Shown: piece after piece, positions 34,630 through 44,782 of the stretch
Numbering within the stretch: the stretch's first letter is position 1
Layout of the letters: each line of letters begins with the position of its first letter
Assembly (NCBI RefSeq): GCF_013375555.1
Contig: NZ_JABXWB010000005.1
Location: 1,514,001-1,578,000, forward strand
DNA: 64,000 nucleotides
Direction: 5' to 3'
Source of the DNA: Sphingobium sp. EM0848
GTDB lineage: Bacteria; Pseudomonadota; Alphaproteobacteria; Sphingomonadales; Sphingomonadaceae
Made by a program: the position numbers and the translations under genes
Notes under the pieces: model-generated
Databases searched by the model: none
Told to the model about the DNA's origin: nothing
The model's input: the letters and a program-made list of their open reading frames with translations, nothing else

Positions 34630-35853
34630 ATGATGACCAAACCTGCGCAACAGCCCCTTCCGGATCATGTGCCGCCCGAACTGGCGATGGCTCTGCCGCT
34701 CTTTTCCCGGCAGGTGATCTACGACAATCCGCAGGAGGTGCTGATTCCGGCCATGCATGCGGACCTGCCGCCGATCACCTATGTCACCAACATCTTTCCC
34801 GGTGACCAGCCCGGCTGGCTGCTCAAAAATGCCGAGGACGTGCAGGCGATGCTGCGCGACGCCGACAATTTCACCAAGAACGGCATGGGCAAATGGGCGC
34901 AGAATATCGGCGAGAACTGGCTGGTCATTCCGACCGAAGCCGACCCGCCCATTCATACCGGTTACCGCAAGGCGCTGAACAGTCATTTCGCGCCGCAGAA
35001 GATGTTCGCGATGAAGGAACAGGTGCGTGAGCGTGCGCGGACCTTGATCGATGCCTTCAAGGGCCGGGGACAGTGCGATTTCATCGAGGAATTTTCGGAG
35101 AAATTCCCTATCTTCATCGTCCTCGATCTGCTTGGACTGCCACAGGAAAGAATGGCGCAATTCCTCAAATGGGAAAAGGAAATGCTCCACTCCAATGACT
35201 GGGAAGTCCGCGGCAATGCCGTGCGCTGTGTGAAAGACTATCTGCTGGAGGAGATTGAGGCCCGCCGCCAGCAGCCGCGCGATGACTATATCAGCAAGGT
35301 TCTGACCTTTGAGGTGGATGACCGCCTGTGGAATGATGACGAGGTGCTGGGGCACTGTTTCAACCTGTATATCGGTGGACTGGACACGGTTACGTCGCTG
35401 CTCGGCAATATCTTCAACTATCTGGCGTCTCACCCGGACAAGCAGAATGAATTGCGCGCTGATCCGTCGCTGATCGTCCTCGCGGTCGAAGAGTTCCTCC
35501 GCGCCTTCGCGCCGGTCACGGCCTTCCGCATCGCGACGAAGATCATCGAAATTCAGGGGCAGAAGATTATGCCTGGGGATTATGTGGCCTTCAGCTCACC
35601 CGTGGTCGGTCGCGATCCGGCCTTCTATGATGATCCTCAGGCCATTCGCTTCGACCGTAAGGCGCCGCATATGTCGCTGGGCAGCGGTATTCACAAATGT
35701 CTGGGGATGCATCTGGCGCGGCTGGAACTGCAAATCGCGGTTGAGGAATTTGTCACGACTTTGCCGGAATTCCGGATCAAGGACGGCTTCAAAGTGCCAT
35801 ATTTCGTGGGCAATATTCTGCATGTGCCGGATCTCCACCTGCAATGGGACTGA
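34630..35853 (+). CDS. Cytochrome P450, P450cam (CYP101)-like, copy 1
   Basis: 407 residues, with ATGs at 34630 and 34633 after GGAGAAT. The I-helix is YIGGLDTVTSLLGNIF with the Asp-Thr pair of P450cam; the ExxR is EEFLRAF; the heme loop is SLGSGIHKCLGMHLARLE with the Cys ligand near residue 352. Soluble monooxygenase needing a ferredoxin and reductase, neither of which is in the window. Hydroxylation of terpenoid-like rings is typical of this clade. A close paralogue lies at 40847-42067. Confidence 0.93.
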   Translation: MMTKPAQQPLPDHVPPELAMALPLFSRQVIYDNPQEVLIPAMHADLPPITYVTNIFPGDQPGWLLKNAEDVQAMLRDADNFTKNGMGKWAQNIGENWLVIPTEADPPIHTGYRKALNSHFAPQKMFAMKEQVRERARTLIDAFKGRGQCDFIEEFSEKFPIFIVLDLLGLPQERMAQFLKWEKEMLHSNDWEVRGNAVRCVKDYLLEEIEARRQQPRDDYISKVLTFEVDDRLWNDDEVLGHCFNLYIGGLDTVTSLLGNIFNYLASHPDKQNELRADPSLIVLAVEEFLRAFAPVTAFRIATKIIEIQGQKIMPGDYVAFSSPVVGRDPAFYDDPQAIRFDRKAPHMSLGSGIHKCLGMHLARLELQIAVEEFVTTLPEFRIKDGFKVPYFVGNILHVPDLHLQWD

Positions 35854-35915
35854 ATATTCCCATGGCCCGGGACTGTGATCTGCGGGCGCATGAGGTCTGA
35901 CCGGTCAAATTGGTT

Positions 35916-35954
35916 CTGGAGCGGTTATCTGATTGCATCGGATAACCGCTCCAG
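35916..35954. terminator. Perfect 14-bp stem between convergent genes
   Basis: CTGGAGCGGTTATC and GATAACCGCTCCAG flank an 11-base loop. It sits between the P450 stop and the AraC stop and can serve both strands. Confidence 0.7.
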
Positions 35955-35956
35955 CG

Positions 35957-36859
35957 TCAGCCGCGCAGCATCTCCTGCCGGAAACCCCGGGGGCTGAGGC
36001 CGGTCGCCTTGCGGAAGGCGGCACTGAAGGCCGCGACGCTCTGGAAACCACAATTGCCCGCGACGACCTTGATGAGGGTGCCATCCTGAACCAGTTCTCG
36101 CTTGGCCTGCGCAATCCGCGCATCGGCAATGTAATTGCCCAAGGTCTTCCCGACCGTGTTCTTGAAGGTCCGCATCAGATGCCGTGAACTGACGCCGCAT
36201 TCTTCGGCCAGATCGACGATCGACAATGGCCCCGCCAGTCCGGCCTCGATACGCTCCTGAAGGCGGCGCAGGCGCCAGCCCGCCATTCGTGGATCGGCGG
36301 TGTCATCGGATTTGTGAGGGATCTGAAGGTGGCGACACAGGTCGATGACCAGCGACAATGCAATGGTTTCGACCATGATGTCGGGCGCGAAACCGGGATT
36401 GCGCACTTCCTGGGCGAGGCGGGCGAGGCCTTGACGGACCCACGGCGCCTTGACGTCGAAACAGGGGGGCAATGACGAAGGCATTGCCTCATTCTGAAAG
36501 AGCTGATCGGCTGTCAGGCTTTCGAAGGTCAAACAGAATATGCGATATTCGCTGGGTTCGCAGCGCGCTTCAAACTGGCTCCCCTTTGGCAGGTAGGAAA
36601 CCTCGCCAAAGGGTGGCGCATGGCGCTTGCCGTCGGGCAGCAGACGCGCCTCGCGCGCGCGCGGGCCGAGCGAATAGTCGAGATAGTGACTGTTCGGCTC
36701 GAACCTGGCGTCACAGCTGCGTTCCCACGCAAAATGCCGGATATCGGCACGAATGCCGTTTGCGATGATGCTGTTCTCGACATGGAAATAGGATACGGTG
36801 AGCGGCTGGCATGGGAGGATGGTGCCCGTTGACTGCATCATAGGTCGCCCGCCTGCCAT
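35957..36859 (-). CDS. AraC-family transcriptional regulator 2
   Basis: 300 residues from 36859, with AAGG six bases upstream. Sensing domain with HYLDYSLGPRAREARLL, as in regulator 1. DNA-binding part LSIVDLAEECGVSSRHLMRTF and VVAGNCGFQSVAAFSAAFRK, ATGLSPRGFRQEM. Divergent from TonB receptor 3, which it probably controls. Confidence 0.92.
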   Translation of the reverse strand: MAGGRPMMQSTGTILPCQPLTVSYFHVENSIIANGIRADIRHFAWERSCDARFEPNSHYLDYSLGPRAREARLLPDGKRHAPPFGEVSYLPKGSQFEARCEPSEYRIFCLTFESLTADQLFQNEAMPSSLPPCFDVKAPWVRQGLARLAQEVRNPGFAPDIMVETIALSLVIDLCRHLQIPHKSDDTADPRMAGWRLRRLQERIEAGLAGPLSIVDLAEECGVSSRHLMRTFKNTVGKTLGNYIADARIAQAKRELVQDGTLIKVVAGNCGFQSVAAFSAAFRKATGLSPRGFRQEMLRG

Positions 36860-37300
36860 TGCACCTTCCGTCCCTTTCCATTCACGCCTGTGTGCGCCGC
36901 AAAGCACGATATGATAAAACCGGCAGCTTCGAACGCGGAGCATGCAAAGGCGACTGCGCCAGTAACCGATCCATGTGTGTCGCGCCTGCGTTCAGAGCTT
37001 GCCTTCCATGCTGGTCATTGACCCCGGTCATGAGCGGATATTATGGGGCCTTGTCCGCAGCACGTCGACTCGCAATCATATCGCGCAATCCGGACATCCC
37101 ATCGCGAAACCGTCATCGCGTTCATGGCCGAGTGGTCGAAAAGTCTCCAAAGCATCGCGAAGAGGACATTAGTTTGATCGCTGGCATGACATGGCGCTCA
37201 AGCTGGTTCTCCGCGTCCCTTCCTGATGTTAGCGCTCTGTCGCATGGGCATGAGGTGAAACAGCACCCTGCCCGAATTCAGCGCCCAGGGAGGGGATGAT
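36860..37300. other. Divergent promoter region between AraC 2 and receptor 3
   Basis: About 440 bases without a supported gene. GGAGGGG lies before the receptor start. I could not pick out a clear AraC operator pair or a conserved RNA. Confidence 0.5.
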
Positions 37301-39763
37301 ATGGCTTCAGGTAAATGGCTCCAGACGACTGCATTGGCGAGCTTGCCGGCTCTTTTCGCAGCCAGTGCGCCGGCAATGGCGGTGGACCAGGCCGGACCTG
37401 TGGGGATTGAGGATATTGTGGTCACCGCCAGGCGGACCGAGGAAAATATCCAGACCACGCCGGTCGCCGTCACCGCACTGTCGACCGAAATGATCAAACA
37501 GGCGCAGGTCGGCGATGTGGCAGGTCTGCAGCGCACCGCGCCCAGCCTGTCGATCGCGACCGGCGCGCCGGGCGGTTCGGGCTTCGTCTATATCTCCATC
37601 CGGGGCATGCCGGCATTGAATCCGGGCGTTGCCAACGATCCTTCCGTCGCGACCTATGTCGACGGCGTCTATATTCCGCGTCCCTCGCAGGGTTCGGCCG
37701 ATCTCATCGACCTGCAACGGGTTGAGGTTCTGCGAGGCCCTCAGGGCACGTTGTTCGGTCGCAACACCACCGGCGGCGCGCTCAACATCGTCACGGCTAA
37801 TCCTACGGGTGATTTTGAAGGGCAGTTCCGCATTCAGGGCGGCAACTATGATTATCGCAATGTCGACGCGGTTCTCAACGTGCCGTTGATGGGCGAGGAA
37901 CTGGCGGCGCGCTTCGTCTATGATTTCGTGGATCACGATGGCTATGCCCGGAATGTGACCTCGAACAGCGAACTCAAGGACCGCAACAGCCATTATGCCC
38001 GCGCCAAATTGCGTTGGGCGCCCGCCGGCAGCAACTGGACCGCCACGCTCAGCGGCGATTATAACATCATCAAGGATCATGGCCAGTTCGTCGGCCTTGC
38101 GGCGGTCAACCCGGGCGCCAGCGCGGCGATCGGCGCGATCAATGCGGCAACCCCTCTCGCGCCCTATCTGCACAGCAAGGCCCGTTGGTACGATGCCTAT
38201 GGCATTCCGTTCAGCACCAATCCGCCAGTCGGGTCCAATTACGGTTTTCTGACCGCAGGCGGCCGAAACGCCTATAACAGGCTGGAGGCTTATGGCGGCA
38301 ATCTCACGATCGATGGCGAAATCGGTTCCGTCACTGTGAAATCGATCTCTGCCTATCGCTACAGCAACGCGATCGGCCTGAACGAACTCGATGGCACACC
38401 TGCCCAGATTCTGGCGGCCGAAAGCGCCTACAAGTCCGATCAATATTCGCAGGAACTTCAGTTCTCCGGGGAATTGGGCGACCGCTTCAGCTATATTCTC
38501 GGCGGCTATTATTCGACGGAAAGCGGCCGTGAATCGTCCGTATCGCAGACCTTCGGGTCGTTCGCGCCCGCAGCCCCCGCACCCAATTTCGGTTTCGGCC
38601 TGAATTACGGCACAGTGAAGAATGTCTCGGTCGGCCTGTTCAGCCAGGGCTATTACCGTCTGACCGACAAGATCCGTCTCACCGGCGGCGTCCGCTGGAC
38701 ATGGGATAAGCGAGAGGTTGTTTTGATGAACAGAACGAACCTTGCCGCCAACACCTGCGCGCCCGAACTGGTCTCGAATCCCGACTTCGTTACGCCGTGC
38801 AGCCTGCCGCGTTCGGTCAAATATAATTACCCCGCTTGGACGGCGGGTATCGATGTGGAAATCACCGACAGCCTGTTTACTTATGTGAAGACGAGCGCCG
38901 CATCCAAGGCTGGCGGCTTCAATATGCGCAACGGTTCGGCCGCGACACCGCCGTTCAAGCCTGAGAAGGTCAGGGACGTTGAACTCGGCGTCAAGTTCAG
39001 TACATTGGATAACCGGTTGCGCATCAATGCCGCCGCTTTCCATTCTTGGCAGTCGGACGTTCAGCGCAATGCTTCCGACTGCATCACCCCACCGGGCGCG
39101 CTCGCCTGTACAACCACGCAATTTCTCCGCAACTCGGGCGATGCGCGTGTCTATGGCGGCGAACTTGAAATAAGCGCCGTTCCCTGGGAAGGGATGCTGC
39201 TCTCCGGCAATCTCGCCCTGCTCGACGGCAAATATGTCTCCGGCACTTTCGTCGAACAGCAGCAGTTCGTTCCCGTCGCCGGCGCCAACGTGTCGGATTG
39301 CGTCACCGGCACCGCCGCAGGTTCGGTCCGCTGTTCGGTCGATCGCAGCGGCGAGGCTCTGCCGCAAATGCCCAAGAAGCAGTTCGGCATATCGGCCACG
39401 CAGAAGGTGCCGACCCCATTTGGCGAACTCTCAATCTACGCAAACTACGCCTATATCGGAAAACAGAATTTCGGTCTGTTCACCGCCGATCCGCGGCGTC
39501 CGCAAGCCTATCGCGATGCGGTTGCCATCGCCAACCGGATCAATAGCATTCCGGGATATGGGCTTTTGAGTGGGCGTATCGCCTTGCAGATCGAAGATCC
39601 CAATCTTGAGTTGTCGATCTTCGGCCGCAATATCGGCGGAAAGAAATATGTAACCCGTGCCTTCGCCGATCAGTTGCCGACATTGGGCACCGCGATCGAT
39701 TATATCGGCGATCCCTTTACGTGGGGCATCGGCGCGACTTTTCGTTTCGGACCGAAAAGCTAG
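37301..39763 (+). CDS. TonB-dependent receptor 3
   Basis: 820 residues. Signal peptide MASGKWLQTTALASLPALFA..., plug start DIVVTARRTEENIQTTPVAV, VEVLRGPQGTLFGRNTTGGA, and a barrel ending WGIGATFRFGPKS, a slightly extended C-terminus after the usual final aromatic. A clear relative of receptor 2, so the two arose by duplication. Followed by the second beta-hydroxyacid dehydrogenase. Confidence 0.94.
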   Translation: MASGKWLQTTALASLPALFAASAPAMAVDQAGPVGIEDIVVTARRTEENIQTTPVAVTALSTEMIKQAQVGDVAGLQRTAPSLSIATGAPGGSGFVYISIRGMPALNPGVANDPSVATYVDGVYIPRPSQGSADLIDLQRVEVLRGPQGTLFGRNTTGGALNIVTANPTGDFEGQFRIQGGNYDYRNVDAVLNVPLMGEELAARFVYDFVDHDGYARNVTSNSELKDRNSHYARAKLRWAPAGSNWTATLSGDYNIIKDHGQFVGLAAVNPGASAAIGAINAATPLAPYLHSKARWYDAYGIPFSTNPPVGSNYGFLTAGGRNAYNRLEAYGGNLTIDGEIGSVTVKSISAYRYSNAIGLNELDGTPAQILAAESAYKSDQYSQELQFSGELGDRFSYILGGYYSTESGRESSVSQTFGSFAPAAPAPNFGFGLNYGTVKNVSVGLFSQGYYRLTDKIRLTGGVRWTWDKREVVLMNRTNLAANTCAPELVSNPDFVTPCSLPRSVKYNYPAWTAGIDVEITDSLFTYVKTSAASKAGGFNMRNGSAATPPFKPEKVRDVELGVKFSTLDNRLRINAAAFHSWQSDVQRNASDCITPPGALACTTTQFLRNSGDARVYGGELEISAVPWEGMLLSGNLALLDGKYVSGTFVEQQQFVPVAGANVSDCVTGTAAGSVRCSVDRSGEALPQMPKKQFGISATQKVPTPFGELSIYANYAYIGKQNFGLFTADPRRPQAYRDAVAIANRINSIPGYGLLSGRIALQIEDPNLELSIFGRNIGGKKYVTRAFADQLPTLGTAIDYIGDPFTWGIGATFRFGPKS

Positions 39764-39892
39764 GCCCGGAGCGACCTGCTTTGGCGCTCTCGCAATGGTT
39801 TGGCATTCATGCAGGCCCCGTTTGGGATTTACGAAGGGCGTTCGGAGTGGTTACCTCATTCGTGAACTTGGAGAAGGCCTGAGGAATATTTC

Positions 39893-40735
39893 ATGACAGA
39901 TAGTATCAGGAAAATGGGTTTCATCGGCCTCGGCAGCATGGGCGGCGATCAGGCGCGGGAACTTGCCAAACTGCCGCTCGACCTAACCGTTTACGACGTG
40001 TTTCCCGAGGCACTGGCGAAATTCGAGGGCCGCGCGAAGCTCGCCGCTTCCATGGCGGAGGTCGGCGTGGATGCCGACGCCGTCGGCATCTGCGTGCGGG
40101 ACGACACGCAGGTACTGGAATGCGTCGATGCACTGCTGCCCGCGATGAAGCGGGGCGCGATCCTGCTCATCCACAGCACGATCAAGCCGAAAACCGCCCA
40201 GCACATCGCCGAACGCGCTGCCCCCTTGGGTATCGACGTCATCGACGCTCCGGTTACACGCACCGAAATGACCAAGGACGGTCCCTTTGTCTTCTGCATG
40301 ACCGGTGGCGAGGAATCCGTCGCTGCTCGCGTCCAGGTGGTGCTCAACGCTTTTTCGACGAACACGATGCATATCGGTCCACTCGGATCGGCAATGGCCC
40401 TCAAGATCTGCAACAATCTCGTTTCCTGGTGCAGCATCATGCTGGGTATCGAGGTTGCCAATGTGGCGGAGGCCTCGGGTGTGCCGATGGACAAGCTGCT
40501 GACCGTGATGAAGCGCAACGGCAATCTGACCCCGCCAATGGCGGGTTTTGTCGATTTCCGCAATAATCCGGGGGATGCAGCCCGGCGCGCCTTCTTCGCC
40601 AGCCAGGCCGGCATCGGCGAAAAGGATCTCGCGCTGGCTGAAGAACTGGCGGCGGGCGCCGATGCGGCATCGCCGATCACCAGCCATACCAAGACGCTGC
40701 TCAAGAAGACGCTGCTTGCAATCTGCGAGAGCTAG
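39893..40735 (+). CDS. NAD(P)-dependent beta-hydroxyacid dehydrogenase family protein, copy 2
   Basis: 280 residues, AGGAATATTTC before the ATG. KMGFIGLGSMGGDQARELAK is the nucleotide loop, VIDAPVTRTEMTKDGP the substrate loop and GSAMALKICNNLVSWC carries the catalytic Lys (~residue 169). Same family as 26978-27832 but only moderately similar. Likely oxidises a hydroxy acid intermediate of the pathway fed by the neighbouring receptor and P450. Confidence 0.85.
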   Translation: MTDSIRKMGFIGLGSMGGDQARELAKLPLDLTVYDVFPEALAKFEGRAKLAASMAEVGVDADAVGICVRDDTQVLECVDALLPAMKRGAILLIHSTIKPKTAQHIAERAAPLGIDVIDAPVTRTEMTKDGPFVFCMTGGEESVAARVQVVLNAFSTNTMHIGPLGSAMALKICNNLVSWCSIMLGIEVANVAEASGVPMDKLLTVMKRNGNLTPPMAGFVDFRNNPGDAARRAFFASQAGIGEKDLALAEELAAGADAASPITSHTKTLLKKTLLAICES

Positions 40736-40789
40736 ATTTTCCCAAAATCGGCCGCGAATTTAGAGAATTTTCGTTTGATGTAAAAACGC

Positions 40790-40822
40790 TGCCGGCTATG
40801 AAGCCGGCATCGTTTTATTTCA
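40790..40822. terminator. Bidirectional intrinsic terminator
   Basis: TGCCGGCT, ATGA, AGCCGGCA, followed by TCGTTTTATTT. AAAAACG on the other side gives the T-run for the reverse strand. Lies between convergent dehydrogenase and P450 genes. Confidence 0.88.
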
Positions 40823-40846
40823 TTTTTAATGATTGCTATCTCACTT

Positions 40847-42067
40847 TCAGTCCCACTGAAGATGAAGATCGGGGACATGAAGAATGTTTCCGACGAAATA
40901 GCCGACCTCGAAGCCGTCCTTGATACGGAATGGCGGGATCGCCTTGAGAAATTCCTCAAGAGCGGTTTGAAGCTCCAGCCGTGCGAGGTGCATGCCCAGG
41001 CATTTGTGGATGCCATAGCCCAATGAAATATGCTGACCACGGCGATCGAAGCGGATTTCATTGGGATTGTCGTAGAAGTTTGGATCGCGTCCCGCGACGG
41101 GCGTAGAAACCGCCACATAATCGCCCGGCATGATCTTTTGCCCGTGGATTTCCATTTCGCGCGCCGCGATCCGGAAAACGCTGACCGGCGCGAAGGCGCG
41201 GAAAAACTCCTCGACGGCGAGCACGATCTTGCCTGGATTCTCACGCAGTTCCTTCTGCCGGTCTGGATAACGGGCAAGAAAGGTGAAGATATTGCCGAGC
41301 ATCGAGGTGACCGTGTCGAGCCCACCAATAAAAAGGTTGAAGCAATGGCCGAAAATTTCGTCATCATTCCATTTTCGGCCGTCTATCTCATAGTCGAAAA
41401 TGCGACTGATATAATCATCGCGCGGATTAGCGCGCCAGTCGGCGATTTGTTCTTCAAGATAGGCCTTTACCTTACGCACGCCGTTCGCACGAGCTTCCAG
41501 CGTTTTGGTGTGCAGGATCTCCTTCTCCCATTGAAGGAACTCTTTCAATCTTTCCTGAGGCAAGCCGAGTAAATCGAGGACGATATAAATCGGAAATTTT
41601 TCGGAAAATTCATGCACGAAATCGCAATGGCCGCGATCCTTGAAACTGTTGATCAGCGTGATGGCACGCTCGTGCAGATTGTCGCGCATCGCGGCCATGC
41701 GTTGGGGCGCGAAATAGGGATTGAGCGCTTCGCGATACTGCCCGTGAGCGGGAGGGTCTGTCTCGGTCGGGATAACCAGCCAATCTTCGCCAATGGATTG
41801 CGCAAATTTGCCCATTCCACGCTTTGTGAAATTCTCTCCATCCCGCAAAATTGCCTGTATGTCCTCCATGCGGGTCAGCAGCCAGCCCCCTTGATGGGCC
41901 ATGAAGATATTGGTTACCCAGGTAATAGGACCTAAAGTATCATGTATTTGAGGAATAAGGGTTTCCTGCGGACATTCCGAAATTGTGACCCGGTCGAATA
42001 GTCGAAGGGATATTGCCGTTTCTTCGGGGACATGGGGAGGAATGAGATCATGTTCGCAAGTTGACAT
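40847..42067 (-). CDS. Cytochrome P450, P450cam (CYP101)-like, copy 2
   Basis: 406 residues. I-helix FIGGLDTVTSMLGNIF, ExxR as EEFFRAF, heme loop SLGYGIHKCLGMHLARLE, and the same C-terminal VGNILHVPDLHLQWD as copy 1. Long identical stretches show the two are recent paralogues. AT content of the leader and wobble positions is a little higher than in copy 1. No ferredoxin beside it. Confidence 0.93.
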   Translation of the reverse strand: MSTCEHDLIPPHVPEETAISLRLFDRVTISECPQETLIPQIHDTLGPITWVTNIFMAHQGGWLLTRMEDIQAILRDGENFTKRGMGKFAQSIGEDWLVIPTETDPPAHGQYREALNPYFAPQRMAAMRDNLHERAITLINSFKDRGHCDFVHEFSEKFPIYIVLDLLGLPQERLKEFLQWEKEILHTKTLEARANGVRKVKAYLEEQIADWRANPRDDYISRIFDYEIDGRKWNDDEIFGHCFNLFIGGLDTVTSMLGNIFTFLARYPDRQKELRENPGKIVLAVEEFFRAFAPVSVFRIAAREMEIHGQKIMPGDYVAVSTPVAGRDPNFYDNPNEIRFDRRGQHISLGYGIHKCLGMHLARLELQTALEEFLKAIPPFRIKDGFEVGYFVGNILHVPDLHLQWD

Positions 42068-42603
42068 TGAATTTACCTATTTTATTATAATTAAATATAT
42101 ATTATTTTATCAGATTATTTTCAATATAGAGCTAGCGATACCATTTTCTCCAATGTCACCTTTGCCTCAGTATCTCTCACGAGACAAAGTGGGGAATGCA
42201 AACTGGGAAACGTCGTTGCTGCCTCACGCAGATCATAGATTGTGCCCGATAAGCCGTAAATCGCGACAATATATTTCAGCATGACAGGCTGTCTCGAAAG
42301 CGCCAAAAAAGCTGGCTACCGGTTGGAGTGGTCACAGCGTGATGCTCGTTATGGATGTTATCCTCTGTACGGCGCAGCTTGGCATCGAGCTAACTCGCGC
42401 AAGGGCCACCGATTCGTTCTTATGGGCTATAATATTTCGAGAGACGCGGTCCTTGCGGGGGCACTGGATAAAATGAGTGGGAACCTGTGGTCAGCAGCTT
42501 TCGGCGATAAGGGCCGAGGCGATCGCAGATTTGCGGATGTCTTTTAGTTTGAATAGTAATGCCTTGTTGCGTCAAGCACGCCATGCGGTCATAGGCGTAT
42601 GAA
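42068..42603. other. AT-richer gap after the P450
   Basis: Contains the presumed P450 promoter and otherwise nothing I can support. An 88-codon frame at 42281-42547 has no family, no ribosome binding site and an unusual composition, so I do not call it. Confidence 0.45.
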
Positions 42604-42777
42604 ATGGGCGATCAGACACAGGCGATAATATTGCGCATGGTGGAGCGTGCGCCACAATGGGTGCGCAGCGACCTGCTTTCCAAGGACGCCGGCGTACGCA
42701 GTCGAGCAGAAGAAACCTTGGCAGCCATGATTGTGGATGCATTGGCGAATGGCACCCCTGAAACGTTCGGGGATTAA
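42604..42777 (+). CDS. 57-residue helical protein (DUF6771-like)
   Basis: MGDQTQAIILRMVERAPQWV, RSDLLSKDAGVRSRAEETLA, AMIVDALANG... Two or three helices with an Ala-Pro-x-Trp-(I/V)-R turn. From memory this matches DUF6771, a tiny sphingomonad family of unknown function. No leader element precedes it, and the ribosome binding site is poor. Confidence 0.5.
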   Translation: MGDQTQAIILRMVERAPQWVRSDLLSKDAGVRSRAEETLAAMIVDALANGTPETFGD

Positions 42778-43036
42778 GGCGAAACGCTATTTCGAAGCTA
42801 TGAAAGGTGCGAGTAGTGGTCGGTTCCAGGCAATTTCTCTGCTCCGTTATGGCTGCACTGCTCCTATTCCCGTTTCACCCAGTCGCAGCAAGATCGGCGG
42901 TCGATTTGCATGTAGATATGCATTGAAACGGGACCCCACCTATTCTCTGCTAAAATGCTGAAAAACCGCGAATATAACGAACTCGGCGGGGTTCCCATAG
43001 GCGCAGATCAGGACCCCGGCATCGAGGTCGCTTATG

Positions 43037-43166
43037 TCAATAAATCAATGTAGTAGGCATCGTAGTGGTGTGGTCCCGCTTCGACGCCGATCGACACCCG
43101 AAGATCTTCTCGATCCGGCCACGCACACGATGGATCGGTTGATTCCACTCATGGAGCTTGCGCAGT
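43037..43166 (-). pseudogene. Older transposase remnant, C-terminal side of the IS21 insertion
   Basis: Reverse strand: LRKLHEWNQPIHRVRGRIEK, IFGCRSASKRDH, the Arg-Val-Arg-Gly-Arg-Ile-Glu-Lys segment around the final Glu of IS5-type DDE transposases. It ends shortly after, so it is a decayed fragment. Its other half lies beyond the IS21 element at 45673. Confidence 0.6.
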
Positions 43167-43270
43167 TGAGAACGGCGGTGCAAAATTAGACCACGGTGGC
43201 GGCGGCGAAGTGCTGCTGCGGGCGGCGTAAAAGTCGTCCACTTTGCCTTCTTTGCGCGAGCAGGGAGGGC

Positions 43271-44782
43271 GTGGAGATATATACCGTGGATCTTTACCTG
43301 AAGGTGCGTCTTGCTTGCGCGGGCGGCATGAGCCAGCGTGAGGCGGCGAAGCATTTCAACGTATCGCGCGACACGGTCCGCAAGATGCTGTCGTATTCGG
43401 AGCCCCCCGGTTACCGCCGGACGGCGGCGGTGCGGCGGCCCAAGCTGGAAGCGTTCGTTCCGATCATCGATGCATGGCTTGATGGTGACCGTCAGGTTCC
43501 GCGCAAGCAGCGTCATACGGCGAAGCGGGTATTTGACCGCCTTCGCGAAGAGCACGGTTTCACCGGCGGCTACACGATCATCAAGGATTACATCCGACAG
43601 CGCGAGCAGCGCAGCCGGGAGATGTTCGTGCCGCTGGCGCATGCGCCCGGCCATGCCCAGGCAGATTTTGGTGAGGCCATGGTCGAGATCGGCGGTGTTG
43701 TGCAGAAGGCGCATTTCTTCGTGCTCGATCTACCGCACAGCGACGCCTGCTACGTGCGCGCCTATCCCGCTGCCGTTGCCGAGGCATGGATGGACGGCCA
43801 CGTGCACGCCTTCGCGTTTTTCGGCGCGGTGCCGCTGTCGATCGTCTACGATAACGACCGCTGCCTGGTCTCGAAGATCCTGCCCGACGGCACGAGGCAG
43901 CGCGCCCGGCTGTTCAGCGGCTTCCTGTCGCATTACCTGATCCGCGATCGTTACGGCCGTCCCGGCAGGGGGAACGACAAAGGCAGTGTTGAAGGGCTGG
44001 TCGGTTATGCTCGCCGCAACTTCATGGTGCCGATCCCCCGGTTCGCGACGTGGGAGGCGTTCAACCTGTGGCTCGAGGAGCAATGCCGCAAGCGTCAGAA
44101 CGACCGGCTGCGGGGCGAGAGCGAGACGATCGGCGAGAGGCTGAAGCGCGATCTGGCGGCGATGCAGGAACTGCCGGCTGCCCCGTTCGAGGCTTGTGAC
44201 CAGACCAGCGGCCAGGTCTCGTCGCAGGCGCTGGTGCGTTACCGGACCAATGATTACTCGGTGCCGGTGCGCTTCGGCCATCAGGAGGTATGGATCCGGG
44301 GCTATGTCGGCGAGGTGGTGATCGGCTGCCGGGGCGAGGTCATTGCCCGTCATGTGCGCAGCTACGAGCGCGAGGACGTGATCTTCGATCCCATCCATTA
44401 CCTTCCCCTGATCGAACAGAAGATCAATGCGCTCGATCAGGCAGCGCCCCTGCAAGGCTGGCACCTGCCCGAAGCGTTTGCAACGCTGCGCCGCCTCATG
44501 GAAGCTCGTATGGGCAAGCATGGTCGGCGCGAGTATGTGCAGGTGCTGCGTCTGCTGGAGAGCTTCACGCTTGCCGATCTGCATGCGGCCGTAAAGCAGG
44601 CTCTCGATATCGGGGCGATCGGCTTTGATGCCGTGAAGCATCTCCTGCTGTGCCGGGTGGAGCGCCGACCACCCCGATTGGACATGGCGATCTATCCCTA
44701 TCTGCCCAGAGCCAGGGTGGAGACGACATCGGCGCGCTCCTACATGCAGTTGCTCTCGGGCGATGCGAAGGATGCGGCATGA
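43271..44782 (+). CDS. istA: IS21-family transposase IstA
   Basis: 503 residues from a GTG at 43271 with GGGAGG upstream. Helix-turn-helix MSQREAAKHFNVSRDTVRKM, integrase core with HAQADFGEAMVEIGG (first Asp), PLSIVYDNDRCLV (second Asp) and NDKGSVEGLVGYARR (Glu). The C-terminal beta domain is present. It works with the IstB ATPase; its stop overlaps the istB start (ATGA). Confidence 0.95.
   Translation: MEIYTVDLYLKVRLACAGGMSQREAAKHFNVSRDTVRKMLSYSEPPGYRRTAAVRRPKLEAFVPIIDAWLDGDRQVPRKQRHTAKRVFDRLREEHGFTGGYTIIKDYIRQREQRSREMFVPLAHAPGHAQADFGEAMVEIGGVVQKAHFFVLDLPHSDACYVRAYPAAVAEAWMDGHVHAFAFFGAVPLSIVYDNDRCLVSKILPDGTRQRARLFSGFLSHYLIRDRYGRPGRGNDKGSVEGLVGYARRNFMVPIPRFATWEAFNLWLEEQCRKRQNDRLRGESETIGERLKRDLAAMQELPAAPFEACDQTSGQVSSQALVRYRTNDYSVPVRFGHQEVWIRGYVGEVVIGCRGEVIARHVRSYEREDVIFDPIHYLPLIEQKINALDQAAPLQGWHLPEAFATLRRLMEARMGKHGRREYVQVLRLLESFTLADLHAAVKQALDIGAIGFDAVKHLLLCRVERRPPRLDMAIYPYLPRARVETTSARSYMQLLSGDAKDAA

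Noticed and set aside
42281..42547. 88-codon plus-strand frame
   Set aside because: No ribosome binding site, no family and unusual composition.
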